A stretch of DNA of 64,000 nucleotides, taken from positions 2,594,282 through 2,658,281 of the forward strand of contig JAKOON010000018.1 of the NCBI GenBank assembly GCA_022577435.1, given 5' to 3'. The translations under genes and the position numbers were made by a program. Under the pieces are notes generated by a model that saw nothing but the letters and a program-made list of their open reading frames with translations, had not been told where the DNA came from and ran no database searches. The DNA is from Embiotoca jacksoni (lineage: Eukaryota; Chordata; Actinopteri; Embiotocidae). Of the stretch, positions 58,420 to 64,000 are shown one piece after another (within the stretch, counting starts at the first letter, position 1; each line of letters begins with the position of its first letter).

Positions 58420-58779
58420 TGTTTATCCTAAAACCAAAACCAAAATTGGACAAAGAAAATGTTAAAATCTCAATTAATTTTGTATAAATTAAATAGGCAG
58501 ATTGTGGTTGCTGTGTGTTCAAAAGTTGAACGGCATGAACATCTGTTTTGTAATGTATTGGTTCTTGTGTGAACACTCCCATATCTTTTTACCAACTGCA
58601 TGGGGAAATGGTTGGAGGGATCTCTGGTAATGCCAAAGGCTCTGCAAATGCAGTGCTGGTGGTAACTCACCTGCAAATTTAGAAGAGGAAAAGCAATACA
58701 ATGTTCAGCTGTCGTCATTGTCCTGTTTAACTGCTTCTTCTGTTTGAAGGTTTTAGGATTGGAATAGGGAGGTCTGCTT
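58420..58779. other. No gene recognised
   Basis: Unique sequence between the solo LTR and the LINE complex. Confidence 0.5.
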
Positions 58780-59025
58780 TCTTTAAACTATGGAGGAGGT
58801 GGAGCATGGATGTAGGCTGTGGTGTTGCTACAGGAACTCAGATCGTCTGACCAGAAATACCTCCTTGAGCTTGATGCTGTTTACCCTCCTCCTCACAAAA
58901 CTAGAACTGGTCATTGAAGGATTGTGCAGACCATCTTGCAGAATCATCTTGATGGTTTTGCCAGGTTGGGAGTATTTCACCCTGCTGTCAGTTGGTCCAC
59001 CTCCATTCTATATGCGGAATCATTA

Positions 59026-60305
59026 GTTACTAACAACCTTTTATTAGCGTCAGATAATGGACTTGTCTCTGTACTTGTTCTCATGGACCTCAGTGCTGCT
59101 TTTGATACAATTAATCATACGATCTTATTACAGAGATTAGAAGACATTACGAGGATTAAAGGAACTGCATTAGACTGGTTCAAATCCTACTTATCAGATA
59201 GATTCCAGTTTGTCCATGTTAATAATGAGTCTTCCAGACAAACAAGAGTTAGTTATGTAGTTCCACAAGGCTCAGTGTTAGGCCCAATACTTTTTACTTT
59301 GTACATGCTTCCATTAGCAGATGTCATCAGGAAGCACTGCATCAACTTCCATTGTTATGCAGATGACACTCAGTTATATCTTTCTATAAAACCAGATGAA
59401 ACAAATCAGTTAGTAAAACTTGAACCCTGTCTAAAGGACATAAAGGCCTGGATGATCAAAAACGTCCTGCTTCTAAATTCAGACAAAACAGAAGTTATTG
59501 TATTTGGTCCTAAACACCTCAGAAACTCTTTCTGTAATCACTTAGTTACTCTAGATGGCGTTGTCTTGGCCTCCAGCAAAACTGTGAGGAACCTTGGAGT
59601 CATCTTTGATGAGGACTTGTCCTTTAGCCACCATATAAAGCAAATCTCCAGAACTGCCTTCTTTCATCTACGTAATATTAATAAAATCAGGAAAATCCTT
59701 CCTCAGCGTGACGCAGAAAAACTCATTCATGCGTTTGTTACTTCTAGGCTAGATTATTGTAATTCCTTGTTGTTAGGATGTCCAAATTACTCATTAAAAA
59801 CCTGCAGCTGATCCAAAACGCTGCAGCAAGAGTACTGACAGGATTTAACAAGAGAGATCATATTTCTCCAGTTTTAGCTTCTCTTCACTGGCTTCCTGTG
59901 AAATCAAGAATATAATTTAAAATTATCTTGATGACTTACAAAGCTCTACATGACCAGGCTCCACCATATCTTAGAGATCTTATAGAACCATATAATCCTA
60001 GCAGAGCACTTCTCTCTCAGTACACTGGTCTACTTGTGGTTCCTAGAGTTTCCAGAAGTATAATGGAAGGCGGAGCTTCAGTTTTCAGGCTCCTCCCCTG
60101 TGGAACCAGCTCCCAGCTTGTGTTCGAGGGGCAGAAACCCTCTCTAGCTTTAAGATTAGACTCAGAACGTTCCTTCTTGATAAAGCCTATAGTTAGGGCT
60201 GGCTCAGGTAGACCTGAACCAACCCTTAGTTATGCTGTTATAGGCCGAGGCTGCTGGGGGACCTCGTTACATGCTGAGCTTCTTTTCTTTCCTCCTACTC
60301 TTTAA
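59026..60305 (+). pseudogene. L2 reverse transcriptase pseudogene, copy B
   Basis: The RT domain has LASDNGLVSVLVLMDLSAAF with the palm aspartate, YVVPQGSVLGPILF (first glycine of GVPQG replaced by valine), CYADDTQLYLS (YADD at 59355-59366), LLLNSDKTEVIVFGPK and KTVRNLGVIFDEDLSF, then SRLDYCNSLLLGCP. A one-base loss in an A run near 59798 shifts the frame. The thumb continues in another frame (LQLIQNAAARVLTGF, SPVLASLHWLPVKSRI, then TAA at about 59915) and a third piece MTYKALHDQAPPYLRDLIEP runs on to 60305. It provides the template for judging what copy A has lost. Confidence 0.92.
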
Positions 60306-60795
60306 CTGACTCAAACCTCACCATCTTTTTCTCTCCCATAGTTTCTTATTATTATCTGTTGTCTCCATTCAGTTCCTTCGCTCGTGTAGTTTCTCTTCTT
60401 TCTTTTGCAGATGTCCCGTCATGGAGCTGCATGTCTCTGCTCTGCGCTTGTCATCTCCACCAACAGTTCTTCTCTTCTATCTCTATGCTGTCCTTTTCTC
60501 TCTCTGCTCTCCTCTCACCCCAACCGGTCAAGGCAGATGTTCTCCACCTCTGATCCTGGTTCTGTCGGAGGTTTCTTCCTGTTAAGAGGGAGATTTTCCT
60601 TCCCTCTGTTGGAGGTTTTTTTTTTCCCTTAAAGAGGAGTTTTTTCCCTCCTAGCTTGTGAGAATTGTTGAATTGTTGGGTTTCTCTGTATAATATTGTA
60701 AAGTCTTGCTGTAAGGACTTTAATGTGTTAAGTGCCATGAAATAACCCGTGTTGTGATTTAGCGCTACATAAATAAAATTGAATTGAATTGAATT
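59026..60795 (+). mobile_element. L2 LINE copy B, 5'-truncated
   Basis: Begins in the middle of RT with a gttactaacaac junction and ends at 60795 with ATTGA units. It lies in the opposite orientation to copy A. No exact target duplication could be fixed because the junction bases are ambiguous. Confidence 0.9.
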
Positions 60796-61590
60796 ACAAT
60801 TGCTAATGAGACCTACTGCTGTGGTGTCACTAGCAAACTTTATGATGTACTTGTTAAATCTGGCAGAGCATTCATGAGTTCTCACGGTGAACGATGGGGG
60901 GCTCAGTATACCAGGCCTTCCTATCCCCTCCAAGGTGATGTGTTGTGTGGTTGCCAGATCATAGTTGTACGTCTCTGCATTAGGAAAATCCAAGGTCTAG
61001 TTGCAAGTGTCTATGTCCACATTCTACAGCCTCAGCTTCTCTATTTAATGGTAGGATTATATAAAATACTGAGCTGAATTCAATAAACAGGACTCTAGAA
61101 CATGTGTTCTTGTTTTCCAGATACGTCAGAGTGAGGTGGATGTAGCATATAATGCTGTATAAACCTTCTGCATGCTGTCTATAGACAGTCTGCAGTGTGG
61201 GCTTGTACTCAATGTTTGAAATCCCTGCCAAAAGCACCATACGTCTTTGTTGTCAAAGAAGTGCGTCCCTGACACCCTTTCAGGTTGTTTCTGTATTCTG
61301 CAGCATCACCAGACCTAAAAGCATTCCAGATCGTTCGCAGGGAGGAGACCTCCCCAGTCAGCCAGGGTTTCTGGTTAGCACGTCTTTATAGTTTTAACAA
61401 CAGTCACATTGTCTATGCATCTGTTTACAAATCCCTTTACAGCCTCTGTATATTCTCGCAGATCTGTGATGTCCTCATAAGCTGATGCTTTCTGGAAAAT
61501 GTGCCACTGTGTGCATTCAAAGCAGCCATGCAGAGTTTGAATTACCTCCTGTGGCAACACTCTGATCTCCCTCACCACCAGTAGTTATTG
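60796..61590 (-). pseudogene. Rex1-like reverse transcriptase pseudogene
   Basis: Minus strand, in order: FQKASAYEDITDLREYTEAV and VNRCIDNVTVVKTIKT (lead-in to RT), NQKPWLTGEV, HLTLTYLENKNTCSRVLFIE with FSSVFYIILP (palm motif A), then CSARFNKYIIKFASDTTAVG at the L2 junction. After the L2 the line resumes with NDSAYRMEVDQLTAG (58990-59025). The motif A aspartate is glutamate here, and the usual FADD/YADD box reads FASD (about 60826-60837), so both catalytic sites are damaged. Stops and deletions lie between the blocks. Confidence 0.8.
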
Positions 61591-61904
61591 TGTCACCTGG
61601 GGCCTATTGTAGGCATTGGCAGAACAAAAAGGTAGTTAGAGCTGCCGATATGGTCTAACAATAGGAAATATTGTTTAGGTATATGCTACAGTAGATCTGC
61701 AAAGTTGTTGTTCCACCCAGAGGCACTGGCACAGGCCGAGTGTATGTTTTGTGAACACGTGCTGAAATAGAATAAAACTAATTACCCTGTTGGGTAGAAA
61801 TATAAAATTCTGAAATCCTTGTCTGTGTAAAAGGAACATCATTTAACATGTGGTGAGGATGCTGCTCTGTATGTGTTTCTGATGTCTGTGTACTTGTGTA
61901 TTTT
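61591..61904. other. No gene recognised
   Basis: Unique sequence; could hold the far 5' part of the old LINE, but no motif was seen. Confidence 0.45.
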
Positions 61905-61958
61905 GTATTATTATTATTAATAATAATACTACTAATAATAAATAATACAAATAATAAT
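61905..61958 (+). repeat. (ATT)n / (AAT)n microsatellite
   Basis: ATT units pass into AAT units, forming an imperfect palindrome. It is adjacent to a LINE 3' end. Confidence 0.9.
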
Positions 61959-62070
61959 CAACTTTATTTGTATAACACTTTTCTAAACTCACGTTAAAAA
62001 GTGCTTCACATCAAATAAGCCATTAAAACAAAACAACCCGTAAATTTCAACAAGCCTTAACAACACAACA
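61959..62070 (-). mobile_element. LINE 3'-end-like fragment (L2 group?)
   Basis: Contains aactttatttgtataacact and gttaaaaagtgcttcacatc, which resemble the tttatttatatagcac/aagtgctttaca ends of L2-like LINEs or SINEs that borrow them. There is no coding part. Confidence 0.5.
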
Positions 62071-64000
62071 CCCAACAACGCAATGATTGTATAAAACAAC
62101 CATAAAAACAGCCATTAATTCCTTTATCAAAATTCTAATTATGATAACATACGATAGGACACTCTTGAGCCCTGAATTGGGCCGTCTAAAGTTTGTTCAT
62201 AGCATTGTAGTCTTCAACCATAGCCTCCATATTTTAGGGGGATAAACTGCAATAACACTCATCGATGTCAACGCCCATGCAAAGTAAAATGGTCGGCATT
62301 TCACAGTTACTTATTCAAAATTTGAGGGTGGAATTTCTAGACCATCCTGACATTCCAACAGCATTAATTGTTGGTGTAAACAACCAGGCTGCCTCCCTGA
62401 AACATACCTGTGCACTCTCTGCCGTGTTAGCCACGCTAACTCGATTGTGCTATCCAAGATGGTTTAAGTGAACACGTCTCCGTCAACACAAGGACACAGT
62501 AGTCCCCCAAATTGCAGAGATTCCTTAAAAAAATTTTTTAAAAGAAAAATGTGTTATTTTCTAGAAACAATATATCTATAAACTACATATTTATAAACTC
62601 TCCCAAGACTCTTCTTTTTTGTAGTGTAATATAATGCACATGATGGAAACCTGCTGTGTGACTTTAATTCATGTTAAGACAATTCTTAAAAAAAAAGTTC
62701 TCCTCAAAATGATAAAAAAAAAAAAAAAAAAAAAAGAAAAATGATGGTTAATCATGTACCTGATGTGAGACATGAGTGCATCGTGGGACAGAGCATCCAC
62801 AACAACCACTTCTTGCTGATTCTGTTTTGAGTTATAAATTCAAATAAAATCCTCAATCTACAATCCAGTCTAATCCTCAAGTAGAAAACTATTTACTAAA
62901 CAGATTCAGAATTCAGACTTGGATCTGAATCTGGGCCCACAAAACCTGATTTTTGGCATGTTTTTAAAGCAGTTTAACAAGGCTCAGGGTTTCCAGGATC
63001 CTGAATAGAACATTAAGTTTATATACTAAACCAATAGTAAGACATTTGTGATGCAGAAGCAACAAATCCTGAACGTGTTTCACCTTTTAGCTCGGAGGTC
63101 CAGCACACTGTATCACTGAGAGCTGGCAATGATGAAGCATTAAAAAGAAATATTGCCAAGCCTCATTCATTTGCTGCCAAATTAATCAGAAGAGCTGATT
63201 TAAACAACCACTGTCAGAAACAACCACTTTGAATGATTACATTTTGAACATAACATGACACATTTTAAACAGAAAACAATCTCACCGATGATTTAAGAAG
63301 CATTTAGATTCACTTATGTTAGTTTTGCTCATGTTCGGTCACTGTGTCTTCTGGTCTGATTTTCCACACCAGATCTTATCAGCGCAGGATACATCTCAGA
63401 TTTTATATTTCAGATTATACAGCCTTTTGCTGGTCTTATATGTTCTTTAAAAGATATCCATATTTTGAATGAAAGACACCTGACAAAAACAAAATACATT
63501 GGACGTTAGCATGATGTATTAGTTGATATTCAAAGCATACTTACATACAATCAATACTGTCTGGAATGGAAGAAACAGATTCCACAATCTACAGGTCTAT
63601 TGTATGCTTTGTGGGTGGTTTAACACAAATGTGAAAATATGTAATTGGAAAGGTTGAAACATGCTAAACACCTGTGTGGTCTGTCAAGGAAAGAAACAAT
63701 ACAAAAAAAAGTACAGATTTCAGCGCTGAGGCTCCCCAGTCATGCTCAGGTGATGTCGAAAAAACACTTATTGCACCAAAAAGAATATGTATGCTTCCCG
63801 GGCACCAGATGTGGATTTGGGACCTTTGCTAATACCCAAAACACCCTTGAAGAAAGGAGTAGGAGAGCAGGGCAAGTTGTAATTGGATGCACTGACCAGG
63901 TTTAGTTGCAAATAGTGCCTGAAGAGAAAAAGCAGGTAGGATTTTTTTTTTAAAACATCCCCAGATCTTTTTTTTGTGCACACCCTTAAGCAATGAATGT
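62071..64000. other. No gene recognised
   Basis: Unique AT-rich DNA with an A run at 62710-62732. Frames of 68-86 codons have no motif. Confidence 0.5.

Larger units (their letters stand above)
58780..61590 (-). mobile_element. Old Rex1-like LINE, split by L2 copy B
   Basis: The minus-strand LINE continues on both sides of the L2 at 59026-60795. On the right side are the region upstream of RT and the RT palm (60796-61590). On the left side is the next part (about 58990-59025), which then fades. Both outer ends are unclear. Confidence 0.78.

Overview
The window looks like vertebrate, almost certainly teleost, intergenic DNA. It is AT-rich, full of (CA)n, (TA)n and (GATG)n microsatellites, and packed with degenerate copies of transposon families typical of ray-finned fish: Tc1, mariner, hAT and PIF/Harbinger DNA transposons; L2, Rex1 and RTE LINEs; tRNA-derived SINEs; and a Gypsy-type LTR element. 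I found no exon of a cellular gene, no tRNA or rRNA gene and no CRISPR array. Every stretch of recognisable protein belongs to a mobile element, and almost all of it is broken by stops, frameshifts, deletions or insertions.

Layout. 1-3.7 kb: nothing recognised, then a LINE endonuclease fragment (3700-3832). 4.0-6.4 kb: a Tc1 element (4066-5562, minus) sitting inside a SINE, then a mariner fossil. 6.4-16.2 kb: mostly unique sequence with microsatellites, a 33-bp inverted repeat around (TA)n (9954-10088) and a PIF/Harbinger transposase fossil (12092-12500). 16.2-33.6 kb: LINE 3' ends, a MITE-like repeat, a solo LTR (28956-29558), a degenerate tandem repeat (29793-30440) and a collapsed LINE (31505-32215). 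33.7-39.3 kb: a compound locus made of a Gypsy element with a lysine-tRNA primer site, interrupted by Rex1 and by an L2 3' end, with integrase lying before reverse transcriptase, and ending against a third Tc1 remnant. 41-42.9 kb: a second Tc1 copy of the same family (plus), itself carrying a SINE. 44.6-46.5 kb: RTE and SINE fragments. 46.8-53.7 kb: a long L2 LINE (minus) split by a nearly full-length RTE LINE with a 10-bp target duplication. 54.0-56.3 kb: a hAT element with 8-bp target duplications. 57.9-58.4 kb: a second solo LTR of the same family. 58.8-61.6 kb: an old Rex1-like LINE split by another L2 copy. 61.6-64 kb: simple repeat, a LINE 3' end and unique sequence.

The genes do not form a cellular pathway. 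What can be read is a history of nested insertion. Seven nestings can be ordered from junctions, three of them with clean target duplications and two more with short ones. Many stops are TGA where a related copy or family consensus suggests CGA, as expected from decay of methylated CpG. The points most worth checking are the integrase-before-RT Gypsy arrangement, the in-frame stop shared by two Tc1 copies, the L2 ORF1 that keeps its SGNH-esterase residues while carrying a 24-bp tandem expansion, and the inverted repeat at 10 kb. Family names come from remembered protein motifs, not from a database search.
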